Shown: piece after piece, positions 43,340 through 51,917 of the stretch
Position numbering within the stretch: the first letter of the stretch is position 1
How the letters are laid out: every line of letters begins with the position of its first letter
Source of the DNA: VXNE01 sp965248075
Lineage (GTDB): Bacteria; Pseudomonadota; Gammaproteobacteria; Pseudomonadales; Azotimanducaceae
Direction: 5' to 3'
Assembly (NCBI GenBank): GCA_965248075.1
Contig: CBDFIL010000001.1
Coordinates: 868,001-932,000 of the forward strand
Length of the DNA stretch: 64,000 bases
Made by a program: the position numbers and the translations under genes
Notes under the pieces: model-generated
Databases searched by the model: none
Seen by the model: only the letters and a program-made list of their open reading frames with translations
What the model was told of the DNA's origin: nothing

Positions 43340-44276
43340 TCAGGAAGCGGGCACGGCGTCGGGGCGGCGCCTGGGACGGATCCTGCCGATGGAGATCAGC
43401 GACTCCACGCAGTCCCGGAGCGACTCGTCGAACGGCCGGAAGGTCACGGACGTCACGGCGCGAATGCGGTCGTTGCGCAGTTCGCACCCCGCCCAGACGT
43501 CCCGGAGTTCCTGCTCGCGGGCGCGGATGCGTTCCGGAAACGGGTCCGTCACCCCGGGGGTGTCGTGCCCGAGCTCCGGCAGCAGCCGCGCAATGCTGCA
43601 CCGTTCTGATAGTACTTGCCCATCAGCATCATCCGGACATTGCTCTGCCAGGGGCCCCCGTACTTCTGGTGGGCCGACTGGATGGGACCCACGTTGTCGG
43701 CCGGGCAGCACGTGATCGCATCCCACCCGCCGTGCCGTTCCGCCGCGTCCGAGAACGCCCGCTGGGCGACGATCTTGCCCATTGAGTACCCCTGACCCCG
43801 TGCGGGGGTCCGCTTCGGGTTCTGCTCGTCCGGGTACCGGTCCTCGTAGAGCACCGGCCGCCGCGTCAGTTCGGTGCTGTCCACCTCCGAGATGACGGCC
43901 GCGACGCTCGACGTCACGACGACCCGGTTGACCGTACCGGACCGGTTGACGCTCTCGGTGATGTGATCGCACACCCTGCGCACGTATTCCTGGTCGTTGT
44001 AGTCGCTGACGTGCGACACGTGACACACGCCGTGACACCCCGCGAAGATGTTGTCGAAGCAGCCGGCATCGTCCAGATTCGCCGAATGCAGGGTCAGGCG
44101 GCCCGAAGCGTAGCCGGGCATGTCGCGCAGAAGCCGCAGCGTTCCGGATCGTCGACGTCGCGCACGCCGGCCCGGACCCGATACCCCCGCTCGAGCAGGC
44201 GTCGCACGATCCAGCCGGCAATGAACCCGGCCGCGCCGGTCACGGCCACCGTGCCACCCTTCGGAACCGCCGCCAT
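43340..44276 (-). pseudogene. NAD-dependent epimerase/dehydratase, two frameshifts
   Basis: Extended-SDR relative. It opens at ATG 44276 with TVAVTGAAGFIAGWIVRRLL (cofactor motif GAAGFIA). The first frame ends near 44115, where ERCGF should run on as LRDMPGYASGRLTLHSANL in a second frame. That frame holds VNRVVVTSSVAAVI and the active-site-like YSMGKIVAQRAF (Tyr-Lys pair). It ends near 43600, and a third frame continues with ARLLPELGHDTPGVTDPFPE to the stop at 43340. No full-length product is likely. Confidence 0.75.
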
Positions 44277-44382
44277 GTATCCTCCCGGAAGCTGTTTCGC
44301 GGCGGACGCCGCCGGCCGACCGATTGTTCCGGAGCGCCCCCGCAAGTCAACGCAACGTGCGGCGCCGGCCGTCGACGCCCCG

Positions 44383-45690
44383 TCAGACCTCGAACGGCGG
44401 CAGCCTCTTCGGCACGAGTTCGTTGCGCAGGGTCACGTAGTCGGGCAGTCCGTCCCGGTAGGGCGGCCAGTCTTCTCCCGCGATCAGCGGCTTCAGGTAG
44501 CGTCTGCCGGCGGCGGTGATCCCGTAGCCCGACTTCGAGATGTAGGACTTCGGCACCTTCCGCTCGACGTTCGCGACACTCCTGAGCGGCGCCTCCCCGA
44601 TCCGCCAGCGGTAGGGCTCGTCGCTCTCGCGCACGATCGTCGGCATCACGGCGTTGCGCCCCGACAGAGCGAATTCGACCGCCGCCCTGCCTATCGCGAA
44701 CGCCTGTTCGACATCCGTCGCGGATGCGATGTGGCGTGCGGAACGCTGCAGGTAGTCGGCCACGGCCCAGTGGTATTTGTAGCCCAGGGCCTCCTGAATC
44801 ATGCCGGCCAGCGTCGGAGCGACCCCGCCGAGTTGCGCATGCCCGAACGCGTCACGGCTGCCCGATTCGGCCAGGAAAGTGCCGTCCGCGTAGCGCGCGC
44901 CCTCGGAGGCGACGATCACGCAGTAGCCGACCTTGTCCACGGTCTCGCGCACCTTGGCAAGAAACGACGCCTCGTCGAAGGGCACTTCCGGAAACAGGAT
45001 GACGTGCGGCGGGTCGCCCGGCCGGTCCTGCGCCAGTGCGCCCGACGCGGCAATCCACCCGGCGTGGCGCCCCATGACCTCCAGGATGAAGACCTTGGTC
45101 GAGGTCTCGCACATCGACGCCACGTCGAGTGACGCCTCGCGCACCGACACGGCCACGTATTTCGCGACGGAGCCGAACCCCGGACACGTATCCGTACGGG
45201 GCAGGTCGTTGTCCACCGTCTTGGGTACGCCGATGCAGACCAACGGATAGTCGAGCCGAGCCCCCAGCTCCGACACCTTGTACGCGGTGTCCTGGGAGTC
45301 GCCCCCGCCGTTGTAGAAAAAGTAGCCGATATCGTGTGCGCGGAACACGTCGATGAGGCGCCGGTACTCCCGCTCGTTGTCGTCGAGGGACTTCAGCCTG
45401 TAGCGACACGACCCGAACGCCCCGCTCGGCGTGTGGCGCAATGCGGCGATGGCTTCCGCGGACTCCACGCTGGTGTCGATCAGCTCCTCGCGCAGGGCGC
45501 CGAGTATGCCGTTCCTGCCCGCGAAGACCTTGCCCATCCGGTCCCCGAGCCGACGCGCGGTTTCGATCACGCCGCAGGCCGTCGCATTGATGACCGCGGT
45601 CACGCCGCCCGACTGGGCGTAGAAGGCGTTGCGCCTCGGCTCCTTGGCCGGCGCCTTGCGCGGCTGCTTGCGTCGCTCGCTCTGCGGCAT
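44383..45690 (-). CDS. pfp: Pyrophosphate-dependent 6-phosphofructokinase
   Basis: Reversible glycolytic enzyme (435 residues) that phosphorylates fructose-6-phosphate with PPi. The PPi-type signature is present: GVPKTVDNDLPRTDT (near 167, Lys in PKTxDND in place of the ATP-type Gly) and YNGGGDSQDTAYK near 143. Sugar-phosphate contacts lie in EVMGRHAGWIA near 210. ATG 45690 is chosen because GGAGGAGGG lies 9 nt upstream; the frame is open to 45810 but is repetitive there (MVGG repeats). Paired in logic with the membrane pyrophosphatase of this window, which uses the same pool of PPi. Confidence 0.93.
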   Translation of the reverse strand: MPQSERRKQPRKAPAKEPRRNAFYAQSGGVTAVINATACGVIETARRLGDRMGKVFAGRNGILGALREELIDTSVESAEAIAALRHTPSGAFGSCRYRLKSLDDNEREYRRLIDVFRAHDIGYFFYNGGGDSQDTAYKVSELGARLDYPLVCIGVPKTVDNDLPRTDTCPGFGSVAKYVAVSVREASLDVASMCETSTKVFILEVMGRHAGWIAASGALAQDRPGDPPHVILFPEVPFDEASFLAKVRETVDKVGYCVIVASEGARYADGTFLAESGSRDAFGHAQLGGVAPTLAGMIQEALGYKYHWAVADYLQRSARHIASATDVEQAFAIGRAAVEFALSGRNAVMPTIVRESDEPYRWRIGEAPLRSVANVERKVPKSYISKSGYGITAAGRRYLKPLIAGEDWPPYRDGLPDYVTLRNELVPKRLPPFEV

Positions 45691-45699
45691 GGATCGCGT

Positions 45700-45752
45700 C
45701 CCTCCTCCCACCATTCCTCCCACCATTCCTCCCAGCATTTCTCCCACCATCG
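45700..45752 (-). repeat. Short tandem repeat with repeated GGAGGA and ATG, in the pfp leader
   Basis: On the minus strand ATGGTGGGAGGA recurs about four times with small changes just before the pfp start. Each unit carries a Shine-Dalgarno-like GGAGGA and an ATG. It could offer extra ribosome landing sites or be slippage noise. Confidence 0.6.
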
Positions 45753-45762
45753 TTCGAGATTG

Positions 45763-45872
45763 TAGCGCCCCAAAGCCGGAGCCAGTCGGCTCCGCCTCCG
45801 GCCCAGCCACGCCGACCGCGCAAGCAACAACCGCCGCTGGTCGCTACGCTCTCGGCGGCGTCTGTTCCATGG
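45763..45872 (-). repeat. Palindromic interspersed element 'D'
   Basis: Minus-strand copy, 110 bp. On that strand it begins CCATGGAACAGACGCCGCCG, has a middle GGCGGTTGTTGCTTGCGCGG and continues GGCGTGGCTGGGCCGGAGGC, ending in GGGGCGCTA at 45763. It lies between the divergently read pfp and the membrane protein gene at 45927. Confidence 0.8.
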
Positions 45873-45926
45873 AAGCACGAGGGTGCCGTCGATGTTCGCG
45901 CCAAAATCCTGTGCGACAATGCGTCC

Positions 45927-46445
45927 ATGGTGTCCGTTCTGAAGCTCTTCTGGAACCTCTGTCTGCTGCGAATCGGTCCCGATGCGGTCCCCGGCCAGAC
46001 CGGGTTCGTCGCGGCGGTCGTCCTCGCGGACATCGCGCTCTCGGCGTTCGTCAATGCCACCATCGGCAACGTCGGGACCGCCACGGCGCTGGGATATTCG
46101 GTCGTGTCCCTCGCGACCGTCGCAACGGTGGCCTGGCTTGTGCTCTATCTGAAGGGCATCTCCGGGCGATTTCCGGCCACACTGTCCGCGTTGGCGGGCA
46201 GCGACTTCCTGTTGACGGTGATCCCGGCGGCGCTGGCCCCGATCGAGGTGGTGCAGCCCGTGGTGATCATCGCCGTCTTCCAGATCTGGCTGATCGTCGT
46301 CTGGGGCTTCATCTTCCAGCACGCCTTCAACACCACACTGGCCTTCGGCATTCTCACCGCCTTCGGCATATCCGTCCTCACCACCGTCGTCGCAGGTGTC
46401 GCCATCGGCATCCCCGGAGTCGAGCAGACCGGATCGGGTAGTTGA
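45927..46445 (+). CDS. Polytopic membrane protein of unknown function
   Basis: Protein of 172 residues with four or five membrane helices (TGFVAAVVLADIALSAFVNA, LGYSVVSLATVATVAWLVLY, FLLTVIPAALAPIEVVQPVV, IIAVFQIWLIVVWGFIFQHA, LAFGILTAFGISVLTTVVAG). Its four-helix layout recalls Yip1-like bacterial membrane proteins, but I cannot confirm that. It overlaps mpl by 4 bp, so its translation is coupled to a cell-wall recycling enzyme. Confidence 0.75.
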   Translation: MVSVLKLFWNLCLLRIGPDAVPGQTGFVAAVVLADIALSAFVNATIGNVGTATALGYSVVSLATVATVAWLVLYLKGISGRFPATLSALAGSDFLLTVIPAALAPIEVVQPVVIIAVFQIWLIVVWGFIFQHAFNTTLAFGILTAFGISVLTTVVAGVAIGIPGVEQTGSGS

Positions 46446-47842
46446 GCGAGCGTCTGTATTTCCTGGGCATCGGCGGCACGCTGATGGGTGGCCTGGCGCA
46501 GATCGCCAAGGCGCGCGGCTGCCTCGTGAGCGGTTCCGACAACGCGCTCTACCCGCCGATGAGCGAGCAACTCGCAGCGGCCGGGATCGAAGTCTTCGAG
46601 GGCTTCCAGCCCGAACAGCTCGATCCGCCCCCGGACCGCATCGTCATCGGCAATGCGCAGCTGCCGCGGGGCCACGCGGCCATCGAATACATCCTGAACG
46701 AGAACCTGCCCTATACATCCGGCGCCCAGTGGCTCGGCGAGAGCGTCCTCGCGGACCGCTGGGTCATCGCCGTCGCCGGCACGCACGGCAAGACCACGAC
46801 CTCGAGCATGGTGGCCTGGATCCTCGAGTGTGCGGGCCTCGATCCGGGCTTCATGATCGGGGGGGTACCACGCAATTTCGACTGCTCGGCACGCATCGGC
46901 AGCAAGCCGTTTTTCGTCGTGGAGGCCGACGAGTACGACACCTCATACTTCGATCGTCGGTCCAAGTTCGTGCACTACCGGCCGCGCACGCTCGCGATCA
47001 GCAATCTCGAATACGACCACGCGGACATCTTCGACGACCTGGGCGCGATCCAGACCCAGTTCCATCACCTGGTACGGACCGTGCCGGCCAAGGGCCTGAT
47101 CATCGCGCCACGCCACGACCCGGCCGTGGAGGAGGTGCTGGGCCGCGGCTGCTGGACACCGGTCACGCGTTTCGGCGACCCGAAACAACCCGCCCCGCCG
47201 CCCGACCTCGACAGCGGCGACCTGTGGCACGCACCGCGCATGCAGCGCGACGGCAGCGCCTTCGACGTCCACCTGAACGGGGAGAAGATCGGGCGCGTCG
47301 AGTGGTCGCTCATCGGCGCGCACAACGTGTCCAACGCCCTGGCCGCGATCGCCGCTGCGAGCCATGCCGGAGTACCGGGAGCCCAGGCCGTCGCAGCCCT
47401 GTCGACATTCGCCGGCGTGCGCCGGCGACTGGAACTCTTCGCACAGAACGGGCGGCTCAGGGTCTACGACGACTTCGCCCATCATCCGACGGAAATCCGC
47501 TCGACCCTGCAGGCGCTGCGCAACCGCGTCGGCGCCGAACCCATCGTCGCCATCGTCGAACCACGCACGCACACCATGTCCCTCGGCGCCCTGCGCAAGG
47601 ACCTCGCCAACTGCTGCGCGCCGGCCGACGAGGTCGTCTGGTACCGCGGCAAGAACATCCGCTGGGACCTCGGCGAACTGGTGCGCAAGAGCGTCGTGCC
47701 GGCGACGGTATGCGACGACATCGACGAGATCGTCACCATGGTCACCAGGCCGTCGCGCAGGAACCGCCATGCGGTGATCATGTCGAACGGGAACTTCGAG
47801 GGCATACGGCGGAAGCTGAGCGTTGCGCTCGGCGGGGAGTGA
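46442..47842 (+). CDS. mpl: UDP-N-acetylmuramate:L-alanyl-gamma-D-glutamyl-meso-diaminopimelate ligase
   Basis: Recycles cell-wall tripeptide by attaching it to UDP-MurNAc (466 residues, cytoplasmic). Mur-ligase motifs: GIGGTLMGGLAQIAKARGC (N-terminal Rossmann), GTHGKTTTSSMVAWILE near 118 (ATP loop), VVEADEYDTSYFDRRSKF near 160, and IGAHNVSNALAAIAAASH near 288. TTG start at 46442, within the upstream gene's stop. Mpl is largely confined to gamma- and betaproteobacteria, consistent with the assigned lineage. Confidence 0.95.
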   Translation: MSERLYFLGIGGTLMGGLAQIAKARGCLVSGSDNALYPPMSEQLAAAGIEVFEGFQPEQLDPPPDRIVIGNAQLPRGHAAIEYILNENLPYTSGAQWLGESVLADRWVIAVAGTHGKTTTSSMVAWILECAGLDPGFMIGGVPRNFDCSARIGSKPFFVVEADEYDTSYFDRRSKFVHYRPRTLAISNLEYDHADIFDDLGAIQTQFHHLVRTVPAKGLIIAPRHDPAVEEVLGRGCWTPVTRFGDPKQPAPPPDLDSGDLWHAPRMQRDGSAFDVHLNGEKIGRVEWSLIGAHNVSNALAAIAAASHAGVPGAQAVAALSTFAGVRRRLELFAQNGRLRVYDDFAHHPTEIRSTLQALRNRVGAEPIVAIVEPRTHTMSLGALRKDLANCCAPADEVVWYRGKNIRWDLGELVRKSVVPATVCDDIDEIVTMVTRPSRRNRHAVIMSNGNFEGIRRKLSVALGGE

Positions 47843-48042
47843 AGCGCGGGCATCGGCCGCGTGCGGCACTTCGAGTCACCATCCACCGGAGCCCGGCACT
47901 CGCGCGAAGCGGGTAGGGACAAGCTACTCATCTGCGGCAGCGCCGCAAACAGCACGACCTGTCCGCGCATTGGTACGGTTGCCGCCACATGGACAGACGC
48001 CCATACTGGCCCGAAGACGCACGGACATGCCGGACGTGCCCA

Positions 48043-48582
48043 ATGCCCCGAGCAACGAGCAACGCCGAAAAGGTGCGGCAACTCATGCGGCGCCTTGGCG
48101 CAGAGGCACACGGCGCGGGACGCATCTACCTCGTCGGCGGAGCCTCTGCCGTCGTCGTGGGTTGGCGCGAAACCACCGTCGACGTCGACCTCAAGCTCGC
48201 CCCGGAGCCCGCTGGCACCTTCGAGGCCATCGCCCGTGCCAAGGAGGCCCTCGACATGAACGTCGAGTTGGCGGCCCCCGACGATTTCATTCCTCCGCTG
48301 CCGGGCTGGCCTGAGCGCAGCGCCTTCATCGTCAGACACGGCGCGGTCGACTTCCTGCACTACGACTTCTACGCGCAGGCGCTCGCCAAGATCGAACGCG
48401 GCCACGAACAGGACTTGCGGGATGTGTGCGCGATGCATGACCTGAGGCTGTTCGAGACCACGCGACTCAGGGAATTGTTCGACGCCATCGCGCCAGCGCT
48501 GCTGCGCTACCCGGCGGTCGACCCCCCGTCCTTTCGCCACAAGCTCGAGGAGGCCGTGCGGATGGTGGGCCAGGTCCCATGA
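48043..48582 (+). CDS. Nucleotidyltransferase-fold protein
   Basis: Protein of 179 residues with a minimal nucleotidyltransferase core: YLVGGASAVVVGW, then TTVDVDLKLAPEPAGTF, giving GGx-type glycine loop and DxDL metal site near residue 45. The following part (PPLPGWPERSAFIVRHGAVD, then FLHYDFYAQALAKIERG) matches DUF6036-like / AbiEii-like nucleotidyltransferases. Such proteins often act as one half of toxin-antitoxin or defence pairs. The next gene overlaps it by 4 bp (ATGA), giving a two-gene unit. The start at 48043 is a choice; 47989 adds 18 residues. Confidence 0.7.
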   Translation: MPRATSNAEKVRQLMRRLGAEAHGAGRIYLVGGASAVVVGWRETTVDVDLKLAPEPAGTFEAIARAKEALDMNVELAAPDDFIPPLPGWPERSAFIVRHGAVDFLHYDFYAQALAKIERGHEQDLRDVCAMHDLRLFETTRLRELFDAIAPALLRYPAVDPPSFRHKLEEAVRMVGQVP

Positions 48583-48908
48583 CCGCAGGGCGCCATCCCC
48601 GGCAGACGGCGCCAACGCTCCCACCCGGCTTGCCCGGGGGCGACCTGGTCGCGGCCGGGATCGCGGCGCTGCGGCAGGGCGACTTCAGCATCGAAGCGTT
48701 GCTCGTCTGCGTGGGTGCGCGCCGCCTGCGCCGCGCCGGCGTGGATGTGCCCGAACCCCCGGGATGCCCGGACGAGCCGGAACTTGCGTTGTATGCCGCC
48801 ATCTGTGCCGCCGGCACGGTGGACGCCCACGCACGCTACAACGCGTTGCTCCGTCGCCTGGTCAGTTTCGAGCGCGCCCTCGAGAGGCACGGGATTCGCT
48901 CCAGGTGA
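48579..48908 (+). CDS. Small protein coupled to the nucleotidyltransferase
   Basis: Protein of 109 residues starting inside the stop of the nucleotidyltransferase gene. Predicted helical: DLVAAGIAALRQGDFSIEAL, then RYNALLRRLVSFERALERHG. The middle 'EPPGCPDEPELALYAAICAA' includes a Cys pair. I do not recognise a family. Such small helical partners of nucleotidyltransferases are commonly their toxin or antitoxin half, but that is an inference from arrangement only. Confidence 0.6.
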   Translation: MTAGRHPRQTAPTLPPGLPGGDLVAAGIAALRQGDFSIEALLVCVGARRLRRAGVDVPEPPGCPDEPELALYAAICAAGTVDAHARYNALLRRLVSFERALERHGIRSR

Positions 48909-48984
48909 CACCGCCGGTCGTCCCCGGGAGGCGCGCTGCCGTATCATCCCGCGCACCCAAGAAGACCGTCATCGGAGACAAGCC

Positions 48985-49908
48985 ATGCGCATCTTCCTCC
49001 TCCTGCTCGTACTGGCCGCCGGGGCCGCCAGCGGAGAAGACTGGTACCCCTCGAAGCACGGTGCCGGCGACACCCTCGGCGCCATCAACTTCCTCTCGCC
49101 CGACAAGGTGGTACAGGCGGCCAGGCTGGTGAAGACGGGCAAGGCGTACCCCCTCGGCGTCGTCACCGGGTGGGAGTCGCCCGCCTACCCGCCGCGGCAT
49201 TACGCCATCACGATCATCCAGCCCGGCCAGGACACCGGCCCGACGATGGGCGCCAACCGCGCCACCGGCAACGACGATCTCCTGTATACCTGGATGGGCA
49301 TCGGCAGCCAGATCGACGGCCTCGGCCACATGGGCATCGACCACGTCTACTACAACGGCCTCAAGGCGCAGGACTTCGTCGCGCCGCGCGGGCTCAAGGC
49401 ACTCTCCATCGACAAGCTACCGCCCATCGTGACCCGCGGCGTGCTGCTCGACATGGCGCGGCACTTCGGCCAGAACCCGGTGCCGGCCGGGACGGCCTTC
49501 AACTCGAAAGAGATCCAGGCCCAGGCCGAGGCACAGGGGGTTGCCATCGGCCGGGGCGACGTCGTCCTGTTCCACACCGGCTGGCTCGCCCACTCGGGTG
49601 TGGACAACGCCACCTTCATGAGCGGCGAGCCAGGGCTCGGGGTCGACGGGGCGCAATATCTCGCAAGCCTCGACGTCGTCGCCGTCGGGGCGGACACCTG
49701 GGGCGTCGAAGCGGTTCCCGGGGAGGATCCGGAACTGGTGTTTCCGGTGCACCCCGAACTGCTTGCGAAGAACGGCATCTACATTCTCGAGAACATGGAC
49801 GTGCGCGCACTCGCGGCCGATGCCGGTTGGGAGTTCCTCTTCGTCCTCGGCCAACCCCGCTTCGAAGGCGCGGTGCAGGCAGTCATCAACCCGGTCGCCA
49901 TCCGCTGA
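48985..49908 (+). CDS. Secreted cyclase family protein (kynurenine-formamidase-like fold)
   Basis: Metal-dependent hydrolase-fold protein of 307 residues with a signal peptide (IFLLLLVLAAGAASG), hence probably periplasmic. Family motif region: GSQIDGLGHMGIDHVYYNG near 110. The Asp and the second His of the HxGTHxDxPxH signature are kept, but the leading His is Gln. GRGDVVLFHTGW near 190 is typical. Substrate unknown. Its stop overlaps the start of the kinase gene by one base (TGATG), and the nucleoside hydrolase follows, forming a three-gene operon. Confidence 0.8.
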   Translation: MRIFLLLLVLAAGAASGEDWYPSKHGAGDTLGAINFLSPDKVVQAARLVKTGKAYPLGVVTGWESPAYPPRHYAITIIQPGQDTGPTMGANRATGNDDLLYTWMGIGSQIDGLGHMGIDHVYYNGLKAQDFVAPRGLKALSIDKLPPIVTRGVLLDMARHFGQNPVPAGTAFNSKEIQAQAEAQGVAIGRGDVVLFHTGWLAHSGVDNATFMSGEPGLGVDGAQYLASLDVVAVGADTWGVEAVPGEDPELVFPVHPELLAKNGIYILENMDVRALAADAGWEFLFVLGQPRFEGAVQAVINPVAIR

Positions 49909-50867
49909 TGGAACTCGGCACCCACGACCTCGATAGCGTCGTCGAGGTTGCGCGTCGCGCCGGCTGGCTGGGCTCCGACGACGAGGTCGTCTCGGCCGCG
50001 CCGGCCGGCGAGGGCAACATGAACCGCACGCTGCGCATCGTCACGCGCGCGCGCTCCCTCGTGCTCAAACAGTCCGTGCCGTTCGTGGCGAAGTACGCCG
50101 CCATCCCGGCACCGGTAGACCGTGACCGCGTGGAGGCCGCCTTCTACGACGAAGTCGCGGCCCATGCCGAACTGGCCGCCGCGATGCCGGCCTGCCTCGG
50201 TCACGTGGCGGAGCATCACCTGCTCTGTTTCGAGGATCTCGGCGCCGCGGCCGATTTCACCTCCGCATACGGGGACGGCGATCTCGACGGCCTCGACGCG
50301 CTGGGCGGGTGGCTGTCCGCGCTCCATCGCTGCACCTCGGACGATCCGGTCTTCGAGAACGCGGACATGCGCGCACTCAACCATGCGCACATATTCGAGG
50401 TCCCCTTCGTGGTCGACAACGGCCTCGATCTCGATGGCATCACGTTGGGCCTCGGCGCGCTCCGCCGCCTGGTGACGGAAGACCGGAAGCTCCTCGACCG
50501 CGCGCGGGAGCTCGGCTCGGTCTACCTCGAAACCCGCAGCGGCGTCCTGCTGCACGGCGACTTCTATCCGGGCAGCTGGTTGCGGACTCCGGACGGCCCG
50601 AAGATCATCGACCCCGAGTTCGCCTTCGTCGGCCCGCCGGAGTTCGACGTCGGCGTGCTCCTCGCGCACCTGGTCCTGACCGGCAACGCCGCATCCTTGC
50701 CGGCGACCTACCACGCCCCACGCGGCTTCGATCACGCGGCGGCAAGGGGCTACGCCGGCATCGAGATCCTGCGCCGCCTGCTCGGCGTCGCCCAACTCCC
50801 GCTCGACGCCGACATCCGCAGCAAGGGGCGGTGGATCGACGCAGCGATGGAGTTGGTGACCGCATGA
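49908..50867 (+). CDS. Phosphotransferase family protein, methylthioribose-kinase-like
   Basis: Small-molecule kinase of the aminoglycoside-phosphotransferase fold (319 residues). N-terminal ATP part: GEGNMNRTLRIVTRARSLVL with LKQSVPFVAKY. The catalytic Asp is in LLHGDFYPGSWL near 218 and the metal-binding region in IDPEFAFVGPPEFDVGVL near 234, closely like the MtnK signature. A methylthioribose (or other ribose-derived) substrate is suggested. The downstream nucleoside hydrolase, sharing a 4-bp overlap, would supply the free ribose. Confidence 0.8.
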   Translation: MELGTHDLDSVVEVARRAGWLGSDDEVVSAAPAGEGNMNRTLRIVTRARSLVLKQSVPFVAKYAAIPAPVDRDRVEAAFYDEVAAHAELAAAMPACLGHVAEHHLLCFEDLGAAADFTSAYGDGDLDGLDALGGWLSALHRCTSDDPVFENADMRALNHAHIFEVPFVVDNGLDLDGITLGLGALRRLVTEDRKLLDRARELGSVYLETRSGVLLHGDFYPGSWLRTPDGPKIIDPEFAFVGPPEFDVGVLLAHLVLTGNAASLPATYHAPRGFDHAAARGYAGIEILRRLLGVAQLPLDADIRSKGRWIDAAMELVTA

Positions 50868-51757
50868 CCACACCGCTCATCATCGACACGGATGTCGCCC
50901 TCGGCGTCGTGCATGACGGGCGTCCGCGCGACGTGGACGACGCGTACGCGATCGTGACGGCGCTCAACGCGCCGGACATCGACCTCCTCGGGGTGACCAC
51001 GGTGTTCGGGAACGCACCCCTGGCACTCGCCGACGCCGTCGCCCGCGAGATCGTCGCGCTGAAGGGCGACCCCGTTCCGGTGGCCACCGGTGCCGCGGCA
51101 CCGAGCGCGCATCCGGACCGGGAGACCAACGACGCGGTCGAGTTCATCGCAGACGTGCTGGGCCGCGAACCCGCCCACATCGCCGCCGTCGGTCCGCTGA
51201 CCAACATCGGCCTGCTCGCCGCCCGGTACCCGGAGCGCCTGGCCAACGCCGCCTCGGTGGTCATCGTCGGGGGCAGGAGCCTGGGTAGACGCTTCTACAT
51301 CGGCAGCCAGGGCCCGGTGAACGACTTCAACGTGGAAAACGACATCGCCGGCGCCCGCGCCCTCCTCGCACACGGTGTCCCGGTCAGGATGGCGGGTTTC
51401 GAACTCACCAGCCAGGTGGCGCTCTCCCGCGCGCACGTCGATGCGATGCCACCCTCGCCCATCCGCGATCACTTCCTCGAGCGCACCCTGCCGTGGCTCG
51501 ACTACTGGCAGCGCACCTTCCCGGAAGACGACGGCTTTCATCCCTGGGACTCGGCCGCCATCGACTGGCTGCTACATCCCGGGCGCTACCGCCAGGAGCA
51601 ACGTGGCTGGCGCTTCGCACCGTCGCCGGACGACCCCCAAATCCAGTGGCTGGAAACCGACGCGAGTCTGCCGGGCAGACCCACGACCTTCCTGACGGGA
51701 TTCGTCGATGGCGGCGGCGCTGCGTTCGTTCGCGACATCGTCGCCAGCATCTACTGA
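50864..51757 (+). CDS. Nucleoside hydrolase family protein
   Basis: Ca2+-dependent N-glycosidase fold (297 residues) splitting nucleosides to base plus ribose. The DTD motif (residues 8-10) is separated from the DVDDAYA motif (23-29) by a longer loop than in classical enzymes (DTDxGxDDA). Later motifs: TTVFGNAPLALA near 44, AVGPLTNIGLLA near 108 and GPVNDFNVENDIAGARALL near 150. It starts with an ATGA overlap at the kinase stop. Fits with the MtnK-like kinase as a salvage step for a modified nucleoside; that pathway is inferred. Confidence 0.85.
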   Translation: MTTPLIIDTDVALGVVHDGRPRDVDDAYAIVTALNAPDIDLLGVTTVFGNAPLALADAVAREIVALKGDPVPVATGAAAPSAHPDRETNDAVEFIADVLGREPAHIAAVGPLTNIGLLAARYPERLANAASVVIVGGRSLGRRFYIGSQGPVNDFNVENDIAGARALLAHGVPVRMAGFELTSQVALSRAHVDAMPPSPIRDHFLERTLPWLDYWQRTFPEDDGFHPWDSAAIDWLLHPGRYRQEQRGWRFAPSPDDPQIQWLETDASLPGRPTTFLTGFVDGGGAAFVRDIVASIY

Positions 51758-51917
51758 TCCGCTCCGTACGCGTCTACTCCCGGCGCGAGGCGCCGCGTTC
51801 CCCACGATGCCCGGGCCAGGCGCCTACATCGCCGTGCCGGCGACCGGCACGGCTTGTCGGCAAGACGGGACCCCCGCAAGACTGGTGTGCATCCCCATAC
51901 CCCGTATCCACATCCAC

